From CAZTAR01 sp043813895 (GTDB lineage Bacteria > Planctomycetota > Phycisphaerae > UBA1845 > UTPLA1), in the NCBI GenBank assembly GCA_043813895.1, contig JBDRKQ010000148.1, positions 1-33,719 on the forward strand: a DNA stretch of 33,719 bases, given 5' to 3'. Below the pieces are notes generated by a model, which was not told the DNA's origin, ran no database searches, and saw nothing but the letters and a program-made list of their open reading frames with translations. Positions 17,726 to 25,588 of the stretch are shown here, piece after piece (within the stretch, counting starts at the first letter, position 1; each line of letters starts with the position of its first letter). A program made the translations under genes and the position numbers.

Positions 17726-18079
17726 GGTTCTTAGTTCTCCGAGGTAAATGGCCATGGCGTGAGGTCCACCGGAAAGCCACTCGGCCTCCCGAATCGGAAA
17801 CTCCTCCGCGCCAAGAGGATAACCTGAATCAGGAAGTGATGCAGCAGCGCGGAAGGACCCACTTCCGATGCGCGTGTACCACCCTCCCGTCCGCGGGTCG
17901 CCACCGCACGGCTGAGCAATCCCCGTTCCAGCGTCATCTCGGGCCGGATGCAGGCTCTTCACGGAAGGTCGGAAACGCCCTGCGGGCCGGGTGTGGAGGA
18001 ATGCACAACATCTGGTGGATATTCCACCCCAAACGCCTGGGGGCCGACTCAGAAGCGATTCTCGGCAGAGCACGTGGAG

Positions 18080-18167
18080 GAGCCGCGGGCCTTCAGCCCG
18101 CGCGGCCGGTCGAAGATGCGAGCGTCTTCGCGCAGGGGGTAACCGCGCGGACTAAAGTCCGCGGCTC
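18080..18167. repeat. dispersed palindromic repeat, copy B (88 bp)
   Basis: Reverse-complemented, this sequence aligns base for base with 11553-11642 apart from a few substitutions and two length differences in the spacer. The inner hairpins are GCGGGCCTTCAGCCCGC and GCGGACTAAAGTCCGC. Its right arm contains the hypB stop codon (18152-18154), so the last residues of HypB are encoded by the repeat. The rest of the roughly 425-bp gap between hypB and the oxidoreductase start shows no gene. Confidence 0.75.
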
Positions 18168-18826
18168 GTCGACCGCGAAGCCGCGTCGCAGCGGGCGAGA
18201 AGCCACAGGGCGAGCCGATCGATGCCGCCGGCCGTTTTGATGTCCATCTCGATGACCTCCGCGCGGGGATTGATCCGCCGGATGTCCTCCCTCGCTTCGG
18301 CGACGTCGAAGTTGGTGTGTTCGAGCAGGTCGCACTTGGTCAACACAACCGCCGCGGCCTCCTTGAACAACAACGGATACTTCGACGGCTTGTCGCTGCC
18401 CTCCGTCACGCTCAAGACGCTGATCCTGGCGTGCTCCCCGAGATCGAAGTTCGCGGGGCAGATGGGGTTGCCGACGTTCTCAATGATGAGCAGGTCGAGT
18501 TCGCCGAGCGGGATTCGGTCCAACGCGTGCTCGACGAGCGTGGCGCTCAGGTGGCAGCCGCCGTCAGTGAGCAGTTGGACGACCGGCACGTTCAGATCGG
18601 CAATCCGCGCAGCATCCTTCGTGGTCGCGAGGTCTCCCTCCAAAACGGCCACGCGCAACGACTTGGTCACGATCGGGAGAACCGCTTCGAGAATGGATGT
18701 CTTGCCGCAGCCAGCACCGCCGAGAATGTTAACGCACGTCAGGCCATGGGCGTCGAACCGCCGGCGATTGTCCCGCGCTGCGTTGTCGTTCTTCTCAAAG
18801 ACGTTCTTCAGGACCGTTATCTCCAT
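18152..18826 (-). CDS. hypB: hydrogenase nickel-insertion GTPase HypB
   Basis: HypB is a cytoplasmic GTPase that, with HypA, delivers nickel to the hydrogenase large subunit. About 224 residues from ATG at 18826, with GGAGG 7 bp upstream; the start overlaps the end of hypA by 32 bp. Seen: P-loop GGAGCGKTS, the metal-site motif GGCHLSA with Cys-His, IIENVGNPICPANFDLGE, and G4 TKCDLL. The N terminus starts directly with MEITVLKNVFEKND, so the CxxCGC motif and His-rich stretch of some HypB proteins are absent. The last residues (about ASRSTSRGL) come from a dispersed repeat that supplies the stop. Confidence 0.95.
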   Translation of the reverse strand: MEITVLKNVFEKNDNAARDNRRRFDAHGLTCVNILGGAGCGKTSILEAVLPIVTKSLRVAVLEGDLATTKDAARIADLNVPVVQLLTDGGCHLSATLVEHALDRIPLGELDLLIIENVGNPICPANFDLGEHARISVLSVTEGSDKPSKYPLLFKEAAAVVLTKCDLLEHTNFDVAEAREDIRRINPRAEVIEMDIKTAGGIDRLALWLLARCDAASRSTSRGL

Positions 18827-19172
18827 CGGGCACCTCCGCGTCGATGGACACCAGTTCAAGCTCGTCGCCGCCGGACGGCGCTTCGCCCTCTTTCCCGCAG
18901 GCCGGGCATCGCCAGTCCCAATCCTGCACGGCGAAGTGATCCCGGCAATCCGTGCAGAATGCCTGCATCGCGACCTTCTCGACGACCAGTTCCGATTCCG
19001 CGCAGAGCGTGTCGGCCCGGGCAATCTCGAAGGCTTCGCGAATGAGCCAGTCGTCCACCTGCCGCAAGGAGCCGATGCGGCAGACCAGCTTCGTGATCCG
19101 CGTGGCGCGGGCTCGCTCCCCCTCTGCCGTGGCAGCGGCAATCAGGGACTGGGCGATTGCGAACTCATGCAC
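18795..19172 (-). CDS. hypA: hydrogenase nickel chaperone HypA
   Basis: HypA binds nickel and a structural zinc and works with HypB. The start is set at GTG 19172, because family members begin M-H-E and the N-terminal Met, His and Glu are functional; the reading here is (V/M)HEFAIAQSLI. AGGAAG lies about 7 bp upstream. 125 residues. Two Cys pairs form the zinc site: CTDC and CPAC (about residues 72 and 88). It overlaps hypB and is separated from the hydrogenase structural genes by a 286-bp gap with a foldback element, so hypAB may be a separate transcription unit. Confidence 0.93.
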   Translation of the reverse strand: MHEFAIAQSLIAAATAEGERARATRITKLVCRIGSLRQVDDWLIREAFEIARADTLCAESELVVEKVAMQAFCTDCRDHFAVQDWDWRCPACGKEGEAPSGGDELELVSIDAEVPDGDNGPEERL

Positions 19173-19294
19173 GTTGGTCTTCCTGTGCCGACGTTGTTTG
19201 TGTGCCACTGGCGGCTTGTCCGCCAGTGCTTGACAGTGGATCGTGAACACGGCCGCACTGGCAGCAAGCTGCCCAGCGTTTCTTGCGTTCAGCC

Positions 19295-19420
19295 GGGTGG
19301 CATGGGTAACGTGTGGAACACCCCGCAGGGTGGACCACGCGTTACCCGTGGGAATACGCTAGGAACTCACCCACGGGTAAGCTCCGCCGCTGCACGCGGC
19401 TGCGCTTACCCATGCCACCC
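19295..19420. repeat. nested foldback element (126 bp) between hypA and the hydrogenase protease gene
   Basis: The outer arms GGGTGGCATGGGTAA (19295-19309) and TTACCCATGCCACCC (19406-19420) are perfect 15-bp inverted repeats. Inside, TTACCCGTGGG (19342-19352) faces CCCACGGGTAA (19370-19380), also perfect. It has no coding content. It shares the words GGGTA and CATG with the foldback at 716-820, so the two may be distantly related. It lies exactly at the break between the hydrogenase structural genes and hypA. Confidence 0.65.
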
Positions 19421-19458
19421 ACGTTGAACATCTGCAAGCTCTCAACGGCACCCGGCCA

Positions 19459-19977
19459 TTAACCTGAACCGGCACCATTCCCTTTGGAGCAAAACCAAGC
19501 CTCTATGTCCTCGATAATGTGCTCTGTCAACTGTTCCGTGACATCCAGCAGCGATGACGACATCGCCTCGCCCTGCTCGACGTTCTCCACGGCGACGACA
19601 TAGATCCACACCTCTGGCGGCAACAGCCGCATTTCCTCCGCCAGCGCCAGGGCCGCGTCCACGCTCAGCGAATGCGTGTCCAACGGCGGCGCCGAGGCGG
19701 CGAGACGCTCCCGTTCGCGGCGAAAGTCAATCCTCTGCCAGCTTCCGGGCGGATGTCCAGGGGCCTTTCGCGCGGCGTCCACGAGAACCAGCAACTGCGT
19801 ATCGCCGTCGAGGTGGGCGGCGACATCGACAGTGGGCGATTCCGTCTCGATGACGCGCGTGTTCGGCGAGTGTGCTTCCGCGACTCGCCGGGCGATCTTC
19901 AGACCGATCTGGTCGTCACGGCGCATCCACCGGCCGCAGCCGACGATGCAAACCCGGCCCTGTTCGCCGACCGCCAT
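19459..19977 (-). CDS. hydrogenase maturation protease
   Basis: This is an endopeptidase of the HyaD/HycI family that removes the C-terminal extension of the large subunit after nickel insertion. 172 residues from ATG at 19977, which overlaps the large-subunit stop (ATGA). Seen: VCIVGCGRWMRRDDQIGLK, the equivalent of the family GxGxxxDDxxG start with the metal-binding Asp; LVLVDAA, a second acidic ligand region; and DTHSLSVDAAL, the histidine region. Its pairing with the adjacent large subunit is inferred from the overlap. Confidence 0.88.
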   Translation of the reverse strand: MAVGEQGRVCIVGCGRWMRRDDQIGLKIARRVAEAHSPNTRVIETESPTVDVAAHLDGDTQLLVLVDAARKAPGHPPGSWQRIDFRRERERLAASAPPLDTHSLSVDAALALAEEMRLLPPEVWIYVVAVENVEQGEAMSSSLLDVTEQLTEHIIEDIEAWFCSKGNGAGSG

Positions 19978-21284
19978 CAGTCTTCCCACTTTACGTTGAG
20001 AAGATGCGTCGCGCAGGAGATGCACGGATCGTAGGCCCTCACGAGCATCTCGAGTTGCAGCGTCATTTCCTCCCGGCTCTTGCCTGAAGCGAGGAGCTTC
20101 GGCACGAATGCCCGCATGTCCTCCTCGATGTTGGCGAGGTTCTGGCCGGTCGGGATGACGAGATTCGCGCTCTCGATCTTGCCCTTGGCGTCGACGCCGT
20201 ACTCGTGGAACAACAGTCCCCTGGGCACTTCGGCGGCGCCGGCGCCCTGTTCGAACCGGCTGGGTTCCACCAGGGGTTCCTCTCGAATGACGCGCGTGAG
20301 GAGTTGGTCGATCAGCTCGATTGCCGCCTCGACGCAGTGAACGCATTCGATCAGTTGCGCCGTGTTGTTGTGGAAGGGATTGTTACAAATCGGTCTCAGG
20401 CCAACCTGCTCGGCGACGGCCTTTGCAGCGGGATGGAGTTGGTCGAAGTTGTTGTTGAACCGAGCCAGCGCGCCGACGGCGTACGTCGGAGCGTTGGGCG
20501 AACTGCAATGCTTGGCGGCCGAGTGCTGAACGACCTTCTCGATCACGCGTTTTCGATAGTCCGCGACCTTCGTAGGCTTCGGGTCAAGCGTCGAGACGAT
20601 GTCACCGTGGTAGAAGGCGTACTCCACGTTGTCCACGTGTTTGAGGGCCACATATTCAGTGTCCCGCGTGAGGTCCGGCACGTCGAATCCCGCCAGCAGT
20701 TCCGCGAGAACCCCGCAGCCCTCTCGGGATTCTTCGAGCCGCCGCTTGAGGTCGAGCAACGGTTCCTCACGGGGAAAGTGCGTCACACCGCCGACGTGGA
20801 TGGCAATCGGATGAATATGCCGGCCGCCGACCACGCCGCAGATGTCGTTTGACAGCCTCTTCAACTTCAACGCGAGCTTCACCACGTCAGGGTGTGTCTT
20901 GGCCAGCGGGATCACGGAACCCACGCCCATGAAGTCCGGCACGGCCAGGAAGCACAGATGGAGGAAGTGGGACTGAAGCTCCTCGCCGTAGAGGATCAGC
21001 TTTCGCAACATCAGCGATTGCTCGCTGATCTCGATGCCGAGGGCGGCTTCCATCGCCTGCACGCTGGCGGACGTATGACCTACCGAGCAGATGCCGCAGA
21101 TGCGACAGGTGATGTGCGGGGCCTCGGAGTAGTGTCGCCCGCGCAGGAACGACTCGAAGAACCGCGGACTCTCGACGATGGCCAGTTCCAGATGCGTAAT
21201 CTCCCCGTCACTCACCTTGACGGAGATGTTGCCGTGGCCTTCGACGCGCGTCAGGTGCTTCACGTCAATCGTCACGTTGTTCAT
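19977..21284 (-). CDS. group 3b [NiFe]-hydrogenase large (alpha) subunit
   Basis: This subunit holds the Ni-Fe active site. 435 residues. Seen: N-terminal HLTRVEGHGNI, the proximal nickel motif RICGICSVGHT (about 61-71), GGRHIHP, and the C-terminal nickel motif DPCISCATH followed by a short tail, LLNVKWED, the likely peptide removed by the adjacent protease. The motif wording and the neighbouring beta, gamma and delta subunits fit the cytoplasmic NADP-linked group 3b (sulfhydrogenase-type, hydBGDA order) better than groups 1, 3d or 4. The start overlaps the small-subunit stop (ATGA). The enzyme is likely soluble and bidirectional. Confidence 0.94.
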   Translation of the reverse strand: MNNVTIDVKHLTRVEGHGNISVKVSDGEITHLELAIVESPRFFESFLRGRHYSEAPHITCRICGICSVGHTSASVQAMEAALGIEISEQSLMLRKLILYGEELQSHFLHLCFLAVPDFMGVGSVIPLAKTHPDVVKLALKLKRLSNDICGVVGGRHIHPIAIHVGGVTHFPREEPLLDLKRRLEESREGCGVLAELLAGFDVPDLTRDTEYVALKHVDNVEYAFYHGDIVSTLDPKPTKVADYRKRVIEKVVQHSAAKHCSSPNAPTYAVGALARFNNNFDQLHPAAKAVAEQVGLRPICNNPFHNNTAQLIECVHCVEAAIELIDQLLTRVIREEPLVEPSRFEQGAGAAEVPRGLLFHEYGVDAKGKIESANLVIPTGQNLANIEEDMRAFVPKLLASGKSREEMTLQLEMLVRAYDPCISCATHLLNVKWED

Positions 21285-22027
21285 GGCAGGTCACTTTCCT
21301 GATAGGCCCCGAAGAGCCTGAAATCGGCCAACACGTCCTCAAGCGCGACGTCGTATTGCTCTCTGAGGTTCACGCCCGCCGCTGCCATCGCCTCCTTGCT
21401 GACCAGCCCCCGGCAGCCCTCGCACTTCGATCCGAACGAAGGGCAGATCGCGGCACAGCCCGCCCGCGTCACAGGCCCCAGGCAGATGATCCCCTTCTCG
21501 TAAAGGCAGAGGTTCTGCTTCTTCTTGCATTCCACGCACACTGGATTCTGCGGCAGCTCCCACTTCTTCCCGGCGAGCAGACACTTCACGAACTCGAGAA
21601 ACTCCTCCTTCACCATCGGACAGCCGGGCAACTCGTAGTCCACCTTGACAAAAGCGGAAACCGGCTGTGCGGGAATCGTCGGGAACCACTCGGCCTTGTC
21701 GCCGTATACATACTTTCGATATTCCGCCTCGTCCTGGTAGTTCTTGAGGGTGTTCAATCCGCCGAGGCAGCCGCACGAACCGATCGGCACGAGCACCTTG
21801 CTGCACTCGCGAATGTGCTTGACCTCCTCCACGTCCGAGGGCGTCGACACGGCCCCGTCCACGAAAGCGACGTCGATGTCCCAACTCCGTTCCGTCATGC
21901 CCTCGCGGAAATTCACGATCTCCACGGCGCCCAGGATGTCGAGGAGCTGGTCCTCCAATTCGAGGATCGCCAGGGAGCACCCTTCGCAACCAGTCAGGCT
22001 GAAGATGGCAATCTTGGGCTTCTTCAT
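21281..22027 (-). CDS. group 3b [NiFe]-hydrogenase small (delta) subunit
   Basis: This subunit carries three Fe-S clusters linking the Ni-Fe site to the gamma/beta module. 248 residues from ATG at 22027, with GGGAGG about 8 bp upstream and an ATGA overlap with the gamma gene. Seen: the proximal-cluster ligands TGCEGC (about 12-17), PIGSCGCLGG and LPGCPM, and a C-terminal Cys-rich region (CVECKKKQNLCLYEKG then AGCAAICPSFGSKCEGCRG) for further clusters. There is no Tat signal peptide, consistent with a cytoplasmic enzyme. Confidence 0.94.
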   Translation of the reverse strand: MKKPKIAIFSLTGCEGCSLAILELEDQLLDILGAVEIVNFREGMTERSWDIDVAFVDGAVSTPSDVEEVKHIRECSKVLVPIGSCGCLGGLNTLKNYQDEAEYRKYVYGDKAEWFPTIPAQPVSAFVKVDYELPGCPMVKEEFLEFVKCLLAGKKWELPQNPVCVECKKKQNLCLYEKGIICLGPVTRAGCAAICPSFGSKCEGCRGLVSKEAMAAAGVNLREQYDVALEDVLADFRLFGAYQESDLP

Positions 22028-22878
22028 TCGAATGCCTCCCTGATGGCCTTGAGGCGGCCGTACTTGAAGACGGGCCCTTCCATGCAGACGTAGATGTTGT
22101 TGACCTGGCAATGTCCGCACTTGCCGATGCCGCACTTCATGCGACGCTCCAGCGAGCAGTAGATATTCGCTTGCGGGACCCGGCGGGCCAGGACTTCCAA
22201 CAGCACGAACTTGAACATGATCGGCGGCCCGACCACGATCACCATCGTCTTGTCGGAATCGAGTTTGGGCAGTTCCTTGAAGAGCGTCGTGACGACGCCG
22301 CTCTTGCCGCGCCACTGCTCGTCCGGGCGGTCCACCGTGATGTGGAAGTTCACATCCTCGCTGTCGCGCCACGCGGCGATGTCGTCTCGGAAAAGAATCT
22401 CCTTCGGTTCACGGGTTCCGTACAGCAGGTGGAACTGACCAAAGCGCGCCCGCTCGTCGAGGATGTACTGGATCAACGACCGCACGGGCGCGAGCCCCAG
22501 GCCGCCGACAACGATGAGGACATCCTTGTCGTACAGGTCTGTCACGTCGAAGCCGTGTCCGAGTGGGCCGCGAATGCCGACCGTCGCGCCCTTATCGAGC
22601 TTGTGGAGGTGGTCGGTTACGGTGCCGGTCTTGCGGATGCAGAGCTCGAATGTCTCCGGGCGCGTCGGCGACGAACAGATCGAGATCGGACACTCGCCGA
22701 TCCCCATGAGCGAGACCTGCACGAACTGTCCCGGATCGTGACCGAGGGCCTGGCCGTCGGGAAGTTGCAGCACGAAGAGCTTCTCCATCTCCGTGAGTTG
22801 CTGAACGTCGAGCAGTTTTGCTGGGATCGGCAGGTAGATGCTGTCTTGCGTCGGTTGCGCGGCTGGTGTCGTCGTCAT
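22024..22878 (-). CDS. group 3b hydrogenase gamma subunit, FAD/NAD(P)-binding reductase
   Basis: This flavoprotein passes electrons between NAD(P)H and the Fe-S chain. 284 residues from ATG at 22878; GGAGG lies about 7 bp upstream and one base separates it from the beta-subunit stop. Seen: FAD-binding-type segment CPISICSSPT, NAD(P)-binding GGLGLAPVRSLI, GPPIMFKFV, and the C-terminal [2Fe-2S] site CSLERRMKCGIGKCGHCQ, typical of the dihydroorotate dehydrogenase electron-transfer subunit family. The close packing indicates co-translation with beta and delta. Confidence 0.93.
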   Translation of the reverse strand: MTTTPAAQPTQDSIYLPIPAKLLDVQQLTEMEKLFVLQLPDGQALGHDPGQFVQVSLMGIGECPISICSSPTRPETFELCIRKTGTVTDHLHKLDKGATVGIRGPLGHGFDVTDLYDKDVLIVVGGLGLAPVRSLIQYILDERARFGQFHLLYGTREPKEILFRDDIAAWRDSEDVNFHITVDRPDEQWRGKSGVVTTLFKELPKLDSDKTMVIVVGPPIMFKFVLLEVLARRVPQANIYCSLERRMKCGIGKCGHCQVNNIYVCMEGPVFKYGRLKAIREAFE

Positions 22879-22879
22879 G

Positions 22880-23920
22880 TCACACCTCCTCCGCGAGTTG
22901 GTTGTATATCTCGACCGAGTTGATCTTGGCGGTGCAGGCCCGATCGCACCGGGCACAGCCCACGCAGCCGGCCATGCCGCTCAGCTCACGCACCCACTTG
23001 GCCTTGCGATAGATGCGATGCCTCAAGCGGGAGGCGGCCTTCGCACGGAAGTTGTGATCGCCCGCCACAGTCGCGAACTTATCGAGATGGCAACCGTCCC
23101 ACTCCCGCTTCCTCGCGCCGGCGGTCAGCGTCAGGTCCACCTCGTCGAACATGTTGAAACAGTAGCACGTGGGGCAGGAGAGGTTGCAACTGCCGCACGA
23201 GTAGCAGCGGCGGGCCGTCGCCTCCCACAACAGCGAGTCGTACGAACGGTCCAGAAGCGATGGAAGCTCGTCGGCGCGTGTCTTGAGCTGCCGGGTGAAG
23301 GCAGCCTTCTTCGCGTCCGCGTACTGCTTCAGGGCGGCCTTGTCCGCCGCAGTCAGGTCCGTGCACAGGCGCGACTCGATCAGCCACTCGCGCCCGGCGG
23401 TCGTGCCGAGCGCCACGCCAAAGCGCTCTTCGCCGTTCTCGAAGGGCACGAGCATCACGTCGAACCCCTCGGCGGCCTCGTTCGTCTCCATGTCCGCGCA
23501 GAAGATGCCCTCGGTACAGGGCTTGGCACAATCCACGCCGACGATCAGCGTCTGCCTCCGACGGGCCAGGTAATGCTCGTCCGGATGATCCACGCTGAAG
23601 ATGTGATCCAACAGCCGGATCGCGTTGATGTCGCACGGGTGGACGCCGATGAAGGCCTGCGGACGCGCCTCGATCGTGGGACTGGCCGAAAAGTGCGAGC
23701 CGGCGCCCGTGAAGGTGAACAGCGACTCCGTCGGCGGAAACAGAAACGCCCGGGGTCCGTACACGCAGTAGTTGAAGGACAGGTCGATCTGTTCGGCACG
23801 ATCGACCTCCTCATAGAAGAACCGTTCCTGTCGCGAGACGGGCCCGATGACGGACCGTCTCCGGGGCAGCTCATCGACTAGCCCCAGGAAATCGTCCCGC
23901 TTGATGACCTTGGATATCAT
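22880..23920 (-). CDS. group 3b hydrogenase beta subunit, 4Fe-4S protein
   Basis: This is an iron-sulfur electron-transfer subunit of the sulfhydrogenase type. 346 residues from ATG at 23920 (AGAGGA about 8 bp upstream); the longer frame to 24055 runs into the MITE-like element and is rejected. Seen: IGVHPCDINAIRLLD and CAKPCTEGIFC in the N-terminal half, and two ferredoxin-type motifs near the C terminus, CYSCGSCNLSCPTCYCF and CVGCARCDRACTAKIN. It is the first of the four structural genes and follows the element at 24005-24142, so a promoter may lie in the short stretch between. Confidence 0.92.
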   Translation of the reverse strand: MISKVIKRDDFLGLVDELPRRRSVIGPVSRQERFFYEEVDRAEQIDLSFNYCVYGPRAFLFPPTESLFTFTGAGSHFSASPTIEARPQAFIGVHPCDINAIRLLDHIFSVDHPDEHYLARRRQTLIVGVDCAKPCTEGIFCADMETNEAAEGFDVMLVPFENGEERFGVALGTTAGREWLIESRLCTDLTAADKAALKQYADAKKAAFTRQLKTRADELPSLLDRSYDSLLWEATARRCYSCGSCNLSCPTCYCFNMFDEVDLTLTAGARKREWDGCHLDKFATVAGDHNFRAKAASRLRHRIYRKAKWVRELSGMAGCVGCARCDRACTAKINSVEIYNQLAEEV

Positions 23921-24004
23921 GGCGGCATCCTCTTGAATGAACGCGTCGGTCGTGAAGCCCTGCAATCTGCGGGCCAAAGGATTCCCGCTGGACACAGTTG
24001 TGCG

Positions 24005-24142
24005 AACTAGTGCTTTGTCACGCCTCAATCGTCGGGTGGTACGGGCGTCTCGCACGTGCGAAGACCGATTGCCATGGCCTTGGACGGGCGAGACGCCCGT
24101 ACCACCCCAACCCGCACTTTCAGGCGTGACGAAGCACTAGTT
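24005..24142. mobile_element. MITE-like element with nested inverted repeats (138 bp)
   Basis: The terminal arms are 21 bp with one mismatch: AACTAGTGCTTTGTCACGC at 24005 and the complement of the segment ending at 24142. Inner arms follow: GGTGGTACGGGCGTCTCGC from 24035 and GCGAGACGCCCGTACCACC near 24091-24109. No transposase is encoded. The right arm contains the stop codon (24137-24139) of the receiver gene. It separates hypE plus the receiver gene from the hydrogenase structural genes. Confidence 0.65.
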
Positions 24143-24529
24143 CCCGAGCGCTTCCTCGACCGCCGAGCGGAGCTGCGCGGCGTCGAACGGTTTGTCGAGG
24201 AATCGGCTCGCCGGCACGTAGTCCGAGCCCAAGTCCTTCGAGTAGTCGATCCCCATCGTCTTGCCGATCGAGGAGATGATGACGATCGGGATGTCCTTGA
24301 GTGCTTCGTCCTTCTTGAACTCGTAGGCCAGGTGAAAGCCCTCGGACGGCGAATCGAGCATGATATCGAGCAGGATCATGTCCGGATGCAAACGCCGGGC
24401 CGCTTCCATTCCGCTTGGGCCGGTTAGCGCGCACTCGATTTGATGCCCCAGGGGCTCCAGGATCATCTTGACGACTTCGTGGATATCCGCGTCGTCGTCG
24501 ATCAACAGGATGGTCTTGACATCAGCCAT
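24137..24529 (-). CDS. stand-alone response-regulator receiver protein
   Basis: A single CheY-like receiver domain of 130 residues with no output domain. Seen: the acidic pocket LLIDDDAD (about 8-15), the phosphorylation-site Asp in ILLDIML (about 53-59), the Ser/Thr position in IVIISSIG and the conserved Lys in FLDKPF. GGAGG lies about 9 bp before ATG 24529. It sits 27 bp downstream of hypE, in the same direction and ahead of the hydrogenase genes; no histidine kinase is nearby. A role in hydrogenase regulation is inferred from position only. Its stop lies within the MITE-like element, so the last residues could differ from an ancestral end. Confidence 0.9.
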   Translation of the reverse strand: MADVKTILLIDDDADIHEVVKMILEPLGHQIECALTGPSGMEAARRLHPDMILLDIMLDSPSEGFHLAYEFKKDEALKDIPIVIISSIGKTMGIDYSKDLGSDYVPASRFLDKPFDAAQLRSAVEEALGN

Positions 24530-24556
24530 GATCGATCAACCTCCGATGTGGGATTG

Positions 24557-25588
24557 TCAGCAGATCCGCGGGAGTTCCTCACCATAAGGCCGTTGCACGA
24601 TACGCCGCCCGCCGGCGGACGTGTTCAATTCGACGAGCGCAGGCCTCGCGTCCGTCACGCGGCCGATGATCGCCGCCCGTTGTCCTAACGGGTGCGACCG
24701 CAAAGCCCTCATCGCTTTCTCGGCGTCGCGACCGGCGACCACGCAAACGCACTTGCCTTCGTTGGCAACCGTCAGCGGATCGAGGCCCAGCATCTCGGCG
24801 GCATGTCGCGCCGTCGCCGAGATCGGCAGTTCGCACTCGTCCACCTCGACCGTCAGGTTACCGTGTTCGCTGATATCCGCCAGCACGCCGGCGATCCCGC
24901 CGCGCGTGGCGTCTCGGATGAACTTCACATCCGACCCGGACGAGAACAACCCAGCCAGCAGCCCGTTCAACGGGGCTGCATCGCTCCGAAGCTCGGTCTC
25001 GAACCGGATGTCATTCCGCACGGACATGATGGCCAGCCCGTGGTCGGCGATGGTGCCGGTAACAAGAACGGCATCGCCCGGCTCGACGCGCGACAGGCTC
25101 AGGTCTAGCCCTGGCCTCAGATACCCGACGCCGGCCGTGTTGATGAACAGCCCGGCGTCGCCACGATGTTCGACGACCTTGGTATCGCCAGTGACGACGT
25201 GGACGCCCGCCTCCCGGCACGTCTCGCCAATGGAGGACAGGATGCGCCGCAACGTCTCGATCGGCAATCCCTCTTCGATGATGAGGCCCAGGCTCAAGGC
25301 GACGGGCATCGCGCCCATGACCGCCAGATCGTTGACCGTGCCTGCCACCGCGATTCGGCCGATGTCGCCGCCGGGAAACTCCAGCGGCGTGACGACGTAG
25401 GAATCCGTCGTGAAGACCACATCGCCGGCAGCCCACGGCAGAACCGCCGAGTCCGTCAGCGCTGAGAGCGCGTCGTTCTCCAGCTCGGGCAGAAACACGT
25501 CCCGAATCAGCCGGTCGGTCAACGCACCGCCGCCGCCGTGCGCGAGCACGACGCGATCAGCGTCCACGACGGTCTGTTTCGTGTTCAT
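24557..25588 (-). CDS. hypE: hydrogenase maturation factor HypE
   Basis: HypE accepts a carbamoyl group on its C-terminal Cys from HypF and dehydrates it with ATP to a thiocyanate that becomes a CN ligand of the Fe site. 343 residues. Seen: LAHGGGGALTDRLI near the N terminus, FTTDSYVVTPLEFPGGDIG, GTVNDLAVMGA, VVTGDTKVVEH, an AIR-synthase-type C-terminal domain with DATRGGIAGVL, and the exact functional C terminus PRIC. The start at 25588 overlaps the hypD stop (ATGA). Confidence 0.96.
   Translation of the reverse strand: MNTKQTVVDADRVVLAHGGGGALTDRLIRDVFLPELENDALSALTDSAVLPWAAGDVVFTTDSYVVTPLEFPGGDIGRIAVAGTVNDLAVMGAMPVALSLGLIIEEGLPIETLRRILSSIGETCREAGVHVVTGDTKVVEHRGDAGLFINTAGVGYLRPGLDLSLSRVEPGDAVLVTGTIADHGLAIMSVRNDIRFETELRSDAAPLNGLLAGLFSSGSDVKFIRDATRGGIAGVLADISEHGNLTVEVDECELPISATARHAAEMLGLDPLTVANEGKCVCVVAGRDAEKAMRALRSHPLGQRAAIIGRVTDARPALVELNTSAGGRRIVQRPYGEELPRIC

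Noticed and set aside
22838..23881. Plus-strand ORF of 347 codons opposite the hydrogenase beta subunit
   Set aside because: Antisense shadow of an intact Fe-S protein gene.
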